Part shown: in pieces, positions 8,795-16,600 of the stretch | How the letters are laid out: the number at the start of each line of letters is the position of its first letter | Numbering within the stretch: position 1 is the stretch's first letter | Assembly: GCA_964397625.1 (NCBI GenBank) | Contig: CAYNJT010000004.1 | Span: 31,149-95,148 of the forward strand | Direction: 5' to 3' | Length of the DNA: 64,000 nt | Origin: Leptolinea sp964397625 | GTDB taxonomy: Bacteria > Chloroflexota > Anaerolineae > Anaerolineales > Anaerolineaceae | Program-made: the position numbers and the translations under genes | The notes under the pieces: model-generated | What the model was told of the DNA's origin: nothing | The model's database searches: none | The model's input: the letters and a program-made list of their open reading frames with translations, nothing else

Positions 8795-10132
8795 ATGATA
8801 AACCTATCATCCAAAACAGAAATTTTGAATCGAACAGAGATTAACAATATTCGTTTTGTTGACCTGCAATTTACAGATATTGTCGGCGTGGTAAAAAATG
8901 TAACCATTCCCATCCATGAACTGCCAGCCGCTCTGGAAAATGGTATCTGGTTTGACGGCTCATCCATCGAGGGATTTGCACGGGTGGCTGAGAGCGATAT
9001 GCACCTGCGGCCAGATTTATCCACATTTGCCATTGTTCCCTGGTTGAAGGGAGAAGATGCAACCGCGCGTTTGATATGCGATGTGTATACTCCGGAAGGG
9101 ATACCGTTTCAGGGTGATCCTAGGGGGGTATTGCGTAATGTGTTGAATGACGCCCGCGAAATGGGTTTTCAGTATTTCACCGGTCCTGAATTAGAATTCT
9201 TTCTTCTTAAACCCCATTCCGATGGATCTTTAATCCCGCCAAAACCGCATGACGCGGGAAGTTATTTTGACGCTCCTTCTGATATGGCGGCCGGCTTGCG
9301 ACGGAATATGGCCGCTACCCTGGAAGCGCTCGGTTTGGATGTCGAAGCTATGCATCATGAGGGCGCCCCGGGTCAGCACGAGATTGACTTTCGTTACTCT
9401 GACGCGTTAAAGACGGCGGATAGCGCCGTTACCCTGCGGGTGGCATTAAAAGTGATTGCCCAATTGAATGGCCTGTATTGTTCATTCATGCCCAAGCCCA
9501 TCCGGGGAATGAGTGGGTCGGGGATGCATGTTCACCAGAGTCTGGCCTACACAGCCAATGGTAAGAACGCTTTCGCGGATCCAGGTGACCCACATGGCCT
9601 TTCACTGATCGCCAAACAATTTATTGCCGGGCAGTTATATCATTCCCGAGGTATGTGCGCCGTGCTCGCGCCTCTCGTAAATTCATACAAACGGCTGGTA
9701 GCCGGATATGAAGCTCCGGTATATATCACCTGGGCTCGAATTAATCGTTCCGCCTTGATCCGAGTCCCGCGCTCTTCGGATGATTCTTTAACCCGATTGG
9801 AATTGCGATGCCCTGATCCAAGCTGCAATCCATATCTGGCCTTTGCCGTGATGCTGGCCGCTGGTCTGGATGGAATACGCCGGAACTTACCGGTGCCCGA
9901 GGCAACAGAAGAAAACATCTACCTTATTGAAAACCAAAAGCAGCCCAAATCGTCCATTCTGCCAGATTCTCTAGATCAGGCATTGGATGAACTGGAAAGG
10001 GATGATGTAATTTGTAACGCTCTTGGCCCGCATCTGGTTGAGCGGTTCATCAGCGCCAAACGCCAGGAATGGGAAGATTACCGGCTTTCTGTTACCCCTT
10101 GGGAGCTTGAAAAATATCTCCCGAACTATTGA
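8795..10132 (+). CDS. glnA: Glutamine synthetase, type I-alpha (Bacillus-like)
   Basis: ATP-dependent glutamine synthesis from glutamate and ammonium; a soluble dodecamer in this family. The length of 445 residues matches Bacillus and archaeal GSI-alpha. Motifs: beta-grasp FDGSSIEGF near residue 51, GPELEFF near 130, HHEGAPGQHEIDF near 188, MPKPIRGMSGSGMHVHQS near 231, and the C-terminal NPYLAFAVMLAAG. The 25-residue insertion and the NLYDLP-type adenylylation tyrosine of the beta type are absent (NIYLIENQ instead), so GlnE-type control should not apply. It follows a kinase and phosphatase gene without a terminator, pointing to one transcript. The start ATG has no clear ribosome site, consistent with coupling. 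Confidence 0.95.
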   Translation: MINLSSKTEILNRTEINNIRFVDLQFTDIVGVVKNVTIPIHELPAALENGIWFDGSSIEGFARVAESDMHLRPDLSTFAIVPWLKGEDATARLICDVYTPEGIPFQGDPRGVLRNVLNDAREMGFQYFTGPELEFFLLKPHSDGSLIPPKPHDAGSYFDAPSDMAAGLRRNMAATLEALGLDVEAMHHEGAPGQHEIDFRYSDALKTADSAVTLRVALKVIAQLNGLYCSFMPKPIRGMSGSGMHVHQSLAYTANGKNAFADPGDPHGLSLIAKQFIAGQLYHSRGMCAVLAPLVNSYKRLVAGYEAPVYITWARINRSALIRVPRSSDDSLTRLELRCPDPSCNPYLAFAVMLAAGLDGIRRNLPVPEATEENIYLIENQKQPKSSILPDSLDQALDELERDDVICNALGPHLVERFISAKRQEWEDYRLSVTPWELEKYLPNY

Positions 10133-10165
10133 AATCATAGCCAAATAATGGAAAATACTATTTAG

Positions 10166-10204
10166 AAATATACTCGTGTTGGTTTTGACACGAGTATATT
10201 TATT
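10166..10204 (+). terminator. Terminator after the first glutamine synthetase
   Basis: A 14-bp perfect stem (10166-10179 with 10188-10201), loop TGGTTTTG, with a TTTATT tail. It separates the two glutamine synthetase genes into different transcription units. Confidence 0.75.
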
Positions 10205-10245
10205 GGGTTAATTTTTGCTCAATCTTGCTTAAAATCCTGAGAATA

Positions 10246-10290
10246 TGCTCCATTTGGGTAATATACAGGGGTACCATGCCTGCATATAAT
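10246..10290 (+). promoter_or_regulatory. Candidate nitrogen-regulator operator and promoter of the second glutamine synthetase
   Basis: The inverted repeat TGCTCCA-TT-TGGGTAA (10246-10261, centre 10253.5) stands 31.5 bp before a perfect -10 TATAAT (10285-10290). A further half-site-like AGGGGTACC follows at 10267-10275. The expected -35 position reads TATACA, so activator help is plausible. Operator to -10 geometry is the same as in three other promoters of this island. Confidence 0.6.
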
Positions 10291-10335
10291 CTGGGACATA
10301 AGTTTGCAGAAAGAACTCATTAAGGAGAGAATTCC

Positions 10336-11748
10336 ATGGCTAAGACAGTTTCAGAAATACTGGCGTTGGCAAAAGATGTAAAAATGGTGGATATCCGCTT
10401 TACAGATCTTCCAGGACAGTGGCAGCATTTCACTCTACCTGTACATCGGTTAACCGCAGATCTATTTGAAGAAGGTATCCCGTTTGATGGTTCATCCATT
10501 CGTGGATTTCAGGAAATCCATGAATCGGATATGTTGCTGAAACCCGATCCGGAGACAGCGTTTATTGATCCGGTTGCCACTATTCCGACTCTGGTGATCA
10601 CTTGCGATGTGTATGATCCCATTACATTACAGCCCTATCTGCGGGATCCGCGCTATGTTGCCCGTAAGGCCGAAGCGTATCTGAAACAGACCGGTATTGC
10701 TGATACCGTGTTCATGGGACCGGAAGCGGAGTTCTTCATTTTTGATAATGTTCGTTATTCAAACAACACCTACGAATCCTTCTATTTTATTGACAGTGAA
10801 GAAGGCTGGTGGAACAGCGGCCGCGCTGACAAGCCGAACTTTGGTGGTCAAATCTTGCCGAAACGCGGATATTTCCCTGTTCCACCCGCCGACACATTGC
10901 AGGATGTGCGCTCCAAGATCGTCATGGCGATGGAAGAAGCCGGTGTCCGTATGGAAATCCATCACCACGAAGTGGCCACTGCCGGACAAACCGAACTGGG
11001 TATGCGCTTTGACACTCTGACCCGCATGGCTGATAACTTGCTGCTTTACAAATATATTGCCAAGAATGTAGCCCGCCAGAATGGCAAAACGGTAACCTTC
11101 ATGCCCAAACCACTCTTCGGTGACAACGGCTCTGGTATGCACGTGCACTCCTCCCTGTGGAAGGGCAATACCAATGTCTTCTACGATGCCGCCGGTTATG
11201 CCGGCCTGTCTGACACCGCGAAATACTATATCGGCGGTTTGTTGAAGCACGCTCCTGCCCTGTTGGCCCTGACTTCACCGACAACCAATTCATTCCGCCG
11301 CCTGGTACCCGGGTTCGAAGCCCCTGTGAATCTGGCGTATTCACAGCGCAACCGTTCTGCTATTTGTCGCATCCCGGTGACAAAGAGCTCGAAGGCCAAA
11401 CGTATTGAATTCCGCGCGCCCGATCCTTCCAGCAACCCGTATCTGTGTTTTGCCGCAATCTTGATGGCAGGGTTGGATGGTATCCAGAATCGGATTGATC
11501 CGGGTGAACCGCAGGATAAGGATCTGTACGAGCTGCCCGCTGAAGAAAAGAAATTGATCAAACAGGTTCCAGGATCATTAAGCGATGTGTTAGCAGCTCT
11601 GGAAGCGGATCATGACTTCCTGCTCAAAGGCGATGTCTTCACCTCCGACCTGTTGGAAGCCTATATTTCCTATAAAAAGATGAATGAGCTCGATCCTGTA
11701 CGGCTGCGCCCCACTCCTTACGAATTCAGCCTGTACTTCGATATCTAA
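10336..11748 (+). CDS. glnA: Glutamine synthetase, type I-beta, with adenylylation tyrosine
   Basis: A second glutamine synthetase of 470 residues, E. coli-like. Catalytic motifs: FDGSSIRGF near residue 51, GPEAEFF near 131, HHHEVATAGQTELGM near 213, FMPKPLFGDNGSGMHVHSS near 255 and NPYLCFAAILMAG. The DLYELP motif places Tyr398 at the position of E. coli Tyr397, the residue that GlnE adenylylates; this fits the GlnE-like gene at the window's left end. TAAGGAGAG 9-15 bases before ATG 10336 is a strong ribosome site. The gene has its own operator-linked promoter and its own terminator. The alpha and beta enzymes probably serve different nitrogen states (inference). Confidence 0.96.
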   Translation: MAKTVSEILALAKDVKMVDIRFTDLPGQWQHFTLPVHRLTADLFEEGIPFDGSSIRGFQEIHESDMLLKPDPETAFIDPVATIPTLVITCDVYDPITLQPYLRDPRYVARKAEAYLKQTGIADTVFMGPEAEFFIFDNVRYSNNTYESFYFIDSEEGWWNSGRADKPNFGGQILPKRGYFPVPPADTLQDVRSKIVMAMEEAGVRMEIHHHEVATAGQTELGMRFDTLTRMADNLLLYKYIAKNVARQNGKTVTFMPKPLFGDNGSGMHVHSSLWKGNTNVFYDAAGYAGLSDTAKYYIGGLLKHAPALLALTSPTTNSFRRLVPGFEAPVNLAYSQRNRSAICRIPVTKSSKAKRIEFRAPDPSSNPYLCFAAILMAGLDGIQNRIDPGEPQDKDLYELPAEEKKLIKQVPGSLSDVLAALEADHDFLLKGDVFTSDLLEAYISYKKMNELDPVRLRPTPYEFSLYFDI

Positions 11749-11784
11749 AATCCTGTAACCGGAACGGTATTTCTTCCTCATAGA

Positions 11785-11852
11785 GACCGCCGGCAACTGA
11801 CCGCTGACCTGTACTGGGATGCCATCAGCGGCCGGCGGTCAAGTCTTTTATT
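11785..11852 (+). terminator. Long two-part terminator after glnA (beta)
   Basis: A nested hairpin: outer 9-bp stem GACCGCCGG (11785-11793) with 11832-11840, inner 7-bp stem CCGCTGA (11801-11807) with 11825-11831. It is followed by a U-rich tail (AAGTCTTTTATTT). Confidence 0.75.
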
Positions 11853-11880
11853 TGTATTCAATAGTATCGGGCATGTTAAA

Positions 11881-14184
11881 ATGAACAAAGACATCAGGCA
11901 AACCTATATGACTATTCAGGAAAACGGCATGCCCAATGACGCCGATACACGCTTACTGGAAGCGTTGGAAAGTTTAAACCAGATTAGTGGAACGATTAAT
12001 CGCATCGGTTCTGACGATGTTATCAGCAGCGCTGACAGTCTTCGACTGATAGCCGAAAGCGCTATACGGGTGATCCCCGGATCTTCGGCGATGATTTATA
12101 TTTATGATGAAAACAGCTCGCGATTTGAGGTTGGATCACGGGTTTCGGTAGGCCCAGAAGGGATTCGAACGACAGAGCTGGTTGATCAAATCGATGATCG
12201 ACCGCGTCCGGATGGGATGGGGGCAAGAGCTGTTAAACGGCGAGAGCGTGTTCTTTCATATGATGAACCTGATAGCCGTGTTCATCCTTATTATTCCAGG
12301 CTGGGAGTTCGGTCAGTCGGTTGTTTCCCATTAATTGTTACCGAGCAGGTTGTCGGTGTTCTTTATTTATATCTTTACGAAGATCGTAGATTTTCCCGTT
12401 TGGAATTGCTCATGCTGGAAAATTTTGTGCATCAGGCGGCAATGGCCATTTACCACACACGCCGCCTGGCCTCAATGAAACAAAATTTGGAACGCAAGGA
12501 AGATGAGTTGAACCAGCTCAACCGGGCCAGCATGTTGATATCTTCCCGGTTGAAATTGGAAGAAACCCTTGAAGCAATCTTACAACTGGCCCTGGATATG
12601 ACCGGCGGGCATTATGGCATCTTCCGATTGCTGGATCGGGATGGGAAGAACCTGGTAACCCGCGCTTTTGCCGGGAATGGCATGACAGGACCGCGAACCG
12701 AGGTGCTGCCATTAAATGCCAACAGCGTCATGGCATATGTCGCGCGAAGCCGGCAGCCATCTCTGATTGCTGATTTACAGTCTGAACCCTGGTCAAAAAT
12801 TTACTATCCTCTGGATTCTGGAATGTTAATGCGTTCCGAATTAGCCGTGCCGTTGATCAACGCCAGCGGTCGTCTGGAGGGAGTTTTAAACCTGGAGAGC
12901 CCAGAAGTTGGCGCATTTGATGAAAACCACAGCCACATACTTCAAACCCTGGCCACCTTTGCCGTAACTGCCATCCAGGAAGTTCGCCTGTTGGATGCCT
13001 TGCAGGAAGTCGCGCGGCTGATAATATCTGAACCCTGCCAGAAGGTGCTGGATCATCTTACGTCGGTAGCTTGCGACCTGCTGAACGCGTCGGTCAGCGC
13101 GCTCTGGTTAAGGCGTGACAAAGAATTGATTCTTCAATCCTCCTGCGGCGGATATCTCCATGGTGAGAGTATGCCGTTGGAAGGCAGCCTGACAGGACAG
13201 GCCATTTTGCGGCGAGAACCAGTGGTGGCCGATGATGTGCGTACCGATCCACGGTTTCACCGGCAAGACCTTGCCAGGTCACAGAATTGGGCGCGGGCGT
13301 TAATCGTCCCATTCATCACCGGGGAAGACGAACTGCCTCCGGGTGCAATAGGCGTCTATAGTTCGGAACTTGAACCAGGCCGATTTGCCGAATCTGATTG
13401 GGATATGAAAGTGCTTACCTTTCTCTCCCATTACGCCGTTTTGGCCATTCAGAACGAAACCCGCCAGCAGGCTTTACGTTCCGCCCAGGAGCAGCGTTCC
13501 GTGGCTGAGACTTTTGCCGCGGTGGGAGATATTGCCTCCAACTTGCTGCACCACCTGAACAATAAGGTGGGCACTATCCCCGTGCGGGTTCAGAGTATTC
13601 AAGACAAATGTGCCCCTGCATTGAAATCGGATACTTACCTGGCAAACAACCTGGCAGAAATCGAACGCTGCGCCATGGAAGCCATGCAGACTGTACGTGA
13701 AAATTTGTCCCATTTGCGTCCCATCCGCCTTGAACCAGTGGTCATAGAAGGGCGCATAAACGAAGCCCTTCAAGCTGCCAATCTGCCTCCAGGTATCAAA
13801 GTGAACCTGGAAGGTCTGGCGCATCTCCCTCTGGTAACCGCTGGTGGACAAAGCCTGACATTTGTTTTTGCCAACCTGATAGAGAATGCAGCCGATGCCA
13901 TGCAGGGTAACGGAACAATATCCATTACCGGGATTTCACACGAAAAGTGGGTTGAGATCACCCTGAGTGATAATGGCCCTGGAATTTCTCCCGATCTGCA
14001 TGACAGAATTTTTGAATTGAATTATTCAGGAAGAGCCAGCCAGCGGCCGGGAAAACTGGGCTTTGGCCTGTGGTGGGTAAAAACACTGATGACCCGCCTG
14101 GGTGGTTCCATTACGGTTGAAAGCGATGGTAAAACCGGGACTACATTCCGCCTTCGCCTTCCCAGAGTCAGAGATATTGTATGA
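11881..14184 (+). CDS. Triple-GAF sensor histidine kinase
   Basis: A cytoplasmic two-component kinase of 767 residues with no membrane segment. Three GAF-like sensor domains span about 45-195, 222-368 and 378-525, with a short coiled coil at 200-215. The dimerisation helix has LLHHLNNK at 555-562 (H557 or H558 is the likely phospho-acceptor; the usual HELxxPL context is replaced). The ATPase domain has the N box (N665, N669), DNGPGI at 697-702 and GFGL at 727-730. It overlaps the response regulator gene by 4 bp, so the two form a pair. No ribosome site is clear at ATG 11881; Met11 or Met17 are alternatives. The position behind glnA suggests it senses nitrogen or carbon status (inference). Confidence 0.9.
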   Translation: MNKDIRQTYMTIQENGMPNDADTRLLEALESLNQISGTINRIGSDDVISSADSLRLIAESAIRVIPGSSAMIYIYDENSSRFEVGSRVSVGPEGIRTTELVDQIDDRPRPDGMGARAVKRRERVLSYDEPDSRVHPYYSRLGVRSVGCFPLIVTEQVVGVLYLYLYEDRRFSRLELLMLENFVHQAAMAIYHTRRLASMKQNLERKEDELNQLNRASMLISSRLKLEETLEAILQLALDMTGGHYGIFRLLDRDGKNLVTRAFAGNGMTGPRTEVLPLNANSVMAYVARSRQPSLIADLQSEPWSKIYYPLDSGMLMRSELAVPLINASGRLEGVLNLESPEVGAFDENHSHILQTLATFAVTAIQEVRLLDALQEVARLIISEPCQKVLDHLTSVACDLLNASVSALWLRRDKELILQSSCGGYLHGESMPLEGSLTGQAILRREPVVADDVRTDPRFHRQDLARSQNWARALIVPFITGEDELPPGAIGVYSSELEPGRFAESDWDMKVLTFLSHYAVLAIQNETRQQALRSAQEQRSVAETFAAVGDIASNLLHHLNNKVGTIPVRVQSIQDKCAPALKSDTYLANNLAEIERCAMEAMQTVRENLSHLRPIRLEPVVIEGRINEALQAANLPPGIKVNLEGLAHLPLVTAGGQSLTFVFANLIENAADAMQGNGTISITGISHEKWVEITLSDNGPGISPDLHDRIFELNYSGRASQRPGKLGFGLWWVKTLMTRLGGSITVESDGKTGTTFRLRLPRVRDIV

Positions 14185-15275
14185 ACTCCAATAACATGAA
14201 CGCCCTGGTTGTTGAAGATGATCGTTCCTGGCAGCAAATCCTGTCAGAAATATTGACTGATTGTGATTTGCAGGTCACCATAACCAGTAACCTGGATGAT
14301 GCCATTTTTGAATTAAAGACCAGACCACACCGTGTGGCTATAGTAGACCTTTCATTATCTCCCAATGACCATAACAATTTCGACGGACTGCGTGTGCTTG
14401 ATTCTGTGCGCCGCCTGGACCCCAGCTGCCGGACAATTCTGCTGACTGGATTTGCCACTGTGGAACTGGCTGTCACGGCGCTTACCGATTACGGCGCGTT
14501 CACTTTCTTACGAAAAGAAAGTTTTAATCGCGGACAGTTCCGCGAGATGATCTCTCGCGCTCTGGCCAGCTCTCCGCCGACAGGACTGACAGAACCGGGA
14601 CGCGGCGAGAAGGTAGAACCGGTCAGAAGTATTAAAACAAGTGGACCAACCATCAGACACGATTCAACACGTGGAAAGGCCCTCGTGGTTGAAGATGACG
14701 CTGGTTGGAGGAGTATCATCGAAGAATTGTTGTCTGACGCCGGGTACCAGGTAAGGGTATGCGCCAGCTTTGGCGAAGGACTGGGGTACCTGCGCCGCGA
14801 GCGTATTTCACTTGCCGTGGTTGATCTGCTTCTGGATAGTTCGATATCTAACGCGTGGGATCAACATGTCTCCAGTGAAGACCTGGAAGGTTATCAACTT
14901 TTGTCGAATACCCGTTCCAGTGGTGTGCCTACCATCGTGGTGAGCGGTGTCGGTTCTCCAGATGAAATACGTCGTGCTTACGCTGAAGAATCTATTTTTG
15001 CCTATCTTGAAAAACAGGCTTTTGACCGTGCTTCGTTTTTGAAGATTGTAGAAGAAGCGGCTGTATTTCAATCAACCGGCAGCGAGTTGAATGTATTAAC
15101 AGACAGAGAAAGAGAAGTATTCGACTTGCTGGCTGAAGGAAAAACAAACAAGGAAATTGCCGAGAAACTCTTTATCACAACCAACACGGTGAAACGACAT
15201 CTTAAGTCGATATTTGAAAAATTGGATGTGCACACCCGTTCTGCGGCTGCCGCCAAAGCTCCAGGAAAAATGTGA
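14181..15275 (+). CDS. Response regulator with two receiver domains and a LuxR/NarL-type DNA-binding domain
   Basis: A 364-residue transcription factor. Receiver 1 (about 7-128) has acidic pocket E12/D13/D14 and phospho-acceptor D56; receiver 2 (about 166-292) has E171/D172/D173 and D215. A four-helix LuxR-type HTH fills 305-360 (LTDREREVFDLLAEGKTNKEI, then TTNTVKRHLKSIFEKL). Tandem receivers ahead of a LuxR domain are uncommon. It is translationally coupled to the GAF kinase gene by a 4-bp overlap. NarL-type proteins bind 7-mers of the TACYYMT kind in a 7-2-7 inverted array, the same layout as the operator sites upstream of amt, the permease and glnA. It is therefore the best local candidate for their regulator (inference, untested). 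Confidence 0.92.
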   Translation: MNSNNMNALVVEDDRSWQQILSEILTDCDLQVTITSNLDDAIFELKTRPHRVAIVDLSLSPNDHNNFDGLRVLDSVRRLDPSCRTILLTGFATVELAVTALTDYGAFTFLRKESFNRGQFREMISRALASSPPTGLTEPGRGEKVEPVRSIKTSGPTIRHDSTRGKALVVEDDAGWRSIIEELLSDAGYQVRVCASFGEGLGYLRRERISLAVVDLLLDSSISNAWDQHVSSEDLEGYQLLSNTRSSGVPTIVVSGVGSPDEIRRAYAEESIFAYLEKQAFDRASFLKIVEEAAVFQSTGSELNVLTDREREVFDLLAEGKTNKEIAEKLFITTNTVKRHLKSIFEKLDVHTRSAAAAKAPGKM

Positions 15276-15297
15276 ACCTTCGTTAAAGGCAACGCTG

Positions 15298-16599
15298 ATG
15301 ACACGACACGAGCTGTTCCCCGCATCCTGTGAATTGAGTGATGATTCACCCATCCGGATTGGCGGAGTCGATCTGCATCGTCTTGTGGAAGAATTTGGCA
15401 CACCATTGTATATTTATGACGCAGCCACGATCAGTGGGAATTATAGCCGGCTGCGGGTGCTGTTGGATCATTATTACCCGGAAACATCGCGGATTGCTTA
15501 CGCCTCCAAGGCCTATCTGTCGTTGAAATTCGCCCGGAAATTGGTCACACTTGGCGCTTCAATTGATGTGGTCTCCAGGGGAGAATTCGAAATCGCCTTG
15601 AAAGCCGGATTCAGCCCCGACCGCATCCATTTGCATGGAAACAATAAATCCAATTCAGAAATAGACATGGCCATCCAGCATGAGATCGAAGCGATTGTTG
15701 TAGACAGCTTGGATGAACTGCATTACCTTGATTCCATCTGCAATACCTCAACAAAGAAACCTCGTGTCTGGTTGCGGATCAATCCATCCATTAACGTGCA
15801 AACGCATCGGGCTGTGCAGACTGGGCATGGTGTCAGCAAGTTCGGCATTCCGATCGAAAACCGGTTGGCTGGGCAGGCCATTACTGAAGCGCTTGGAAGT
15901 AATAATATCGAACTTGTCGGAATACATGTGCACCTGGGTTCACAAATATTTGAACCGCATCCTTATGCCGAAGCCATTCGGGCAGTCATGCAACTGTGCC
16001 GCGATATTGGCTGGAATCCACCGGTGGTTAGCCCTGGTGGTGGATGGGGAGTGCCCTATACGCAAGAATTTCCTGATGGTAACGTGGCCGATTGGATCCG
16101 TACAATCAGCACAGTTCTGGTGGATTGGTGTGCCAGGATGAAAGTACCTTTACCCGCGCTGGTCATTGAACCAGGACGATGGCTGGTAGCTCGCGCGGGG
16201 GTTTCGATATACAGAGTGGGGACATGCAAGCAATCAATTGATGAGGATTGGATCGCGACTGTAGATGGCGGAATGGCAGACAATCCGCGGCCGGCATTAT
16301 ATGGTTCACCATATACAGCGGTATTACTCGATGATAAAACCAACAGACCGGTTGTCCCAACGCGCCTGGTCGGTCGGTTTTGTGAATCGGGTGATGAACT
16401 CATTCACAAAATTAATCTGCCTCGATTGGATCGGAATGATATTATTGCCATACCGGTGAGTGGAGCGTATCAATTAAGTATGGCATCCAATTACAACCTG
16501 GCAGACCGGCCGTGTGTTCTATGGGTCGAGGATGGGCGGGTGGAGATACTTCAACATCGCGAAAGAGCCAGTGAATCTGCCTGGTGGTTGGGGGATTGA
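15298..16599 (+). CDS. lysA: Diaminopimelate decarboxylase
   Basis: A PLP enzyme of 433 residues converting meso-diaminopimelate to lysine plus CO2. Motifs: FGTPLYIYDA near residue 27, YASKAYLSL with the PLP lysine near 64, GVSKFGIP, HVHLGSQI, SPGGGWG and EPGRWLVA (PLP phosphate binding), with the CESGD pocket near 361. A longer reading frame extends upstream into the response regulator gene, but the family homology begins after ATG 15298, 22 bp behind that stop codon. It is probably co-transcribed with the two-component genes. Related decarboxylases act on ornithine, arginine or carboxynorspermidine, but CESGD and the length favour lysA. Confidence 0.87.
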   Translation: MTRHELFPASCELSDDSPIRIGGVDLHRLVEEFGTPLYIYDAATISGNYSRLRVLLDHYYPETSRIAYASKAYLSLKFARKLVTLGASIDVVSRGEFEIALKAGFSPDRIHLHGNNKSNSEIDMAIQHEIEAIVVDSLDELHYLDSICNTSTKKPRVWLRINPSINVQTHRAVQTGHGVSKFGIPIENRLAGQAITEALGSNNIELVGIHVHLGSQIFEPHPYAEAIRAVMQLCRDIGWNPPVVSPGGGWGVPYTQEFPDGNVADWIRTISTVLVDWCARMKVPLPALVIEPGRWLVARAGVSIYRVGTCKQSIDEDWIATVDGGMADNPRPALYGSPYTAVLLDDKTNRPVVPTRLVGRFCESGDELIHKINLPRLDRNDIIAIPVSGAYQLSMASNYNLADRPCVLWVEDGRVEILQHRERASESAWWLGD

Positions 16600-16600
16600 T

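Noticed and set aside
15214..15297. Extended start for lysA inside the response regulator gene
   Set aside because: The extra 28 residues are the regulator's HTH sequence in another frame; lysA homology starts after 15298.
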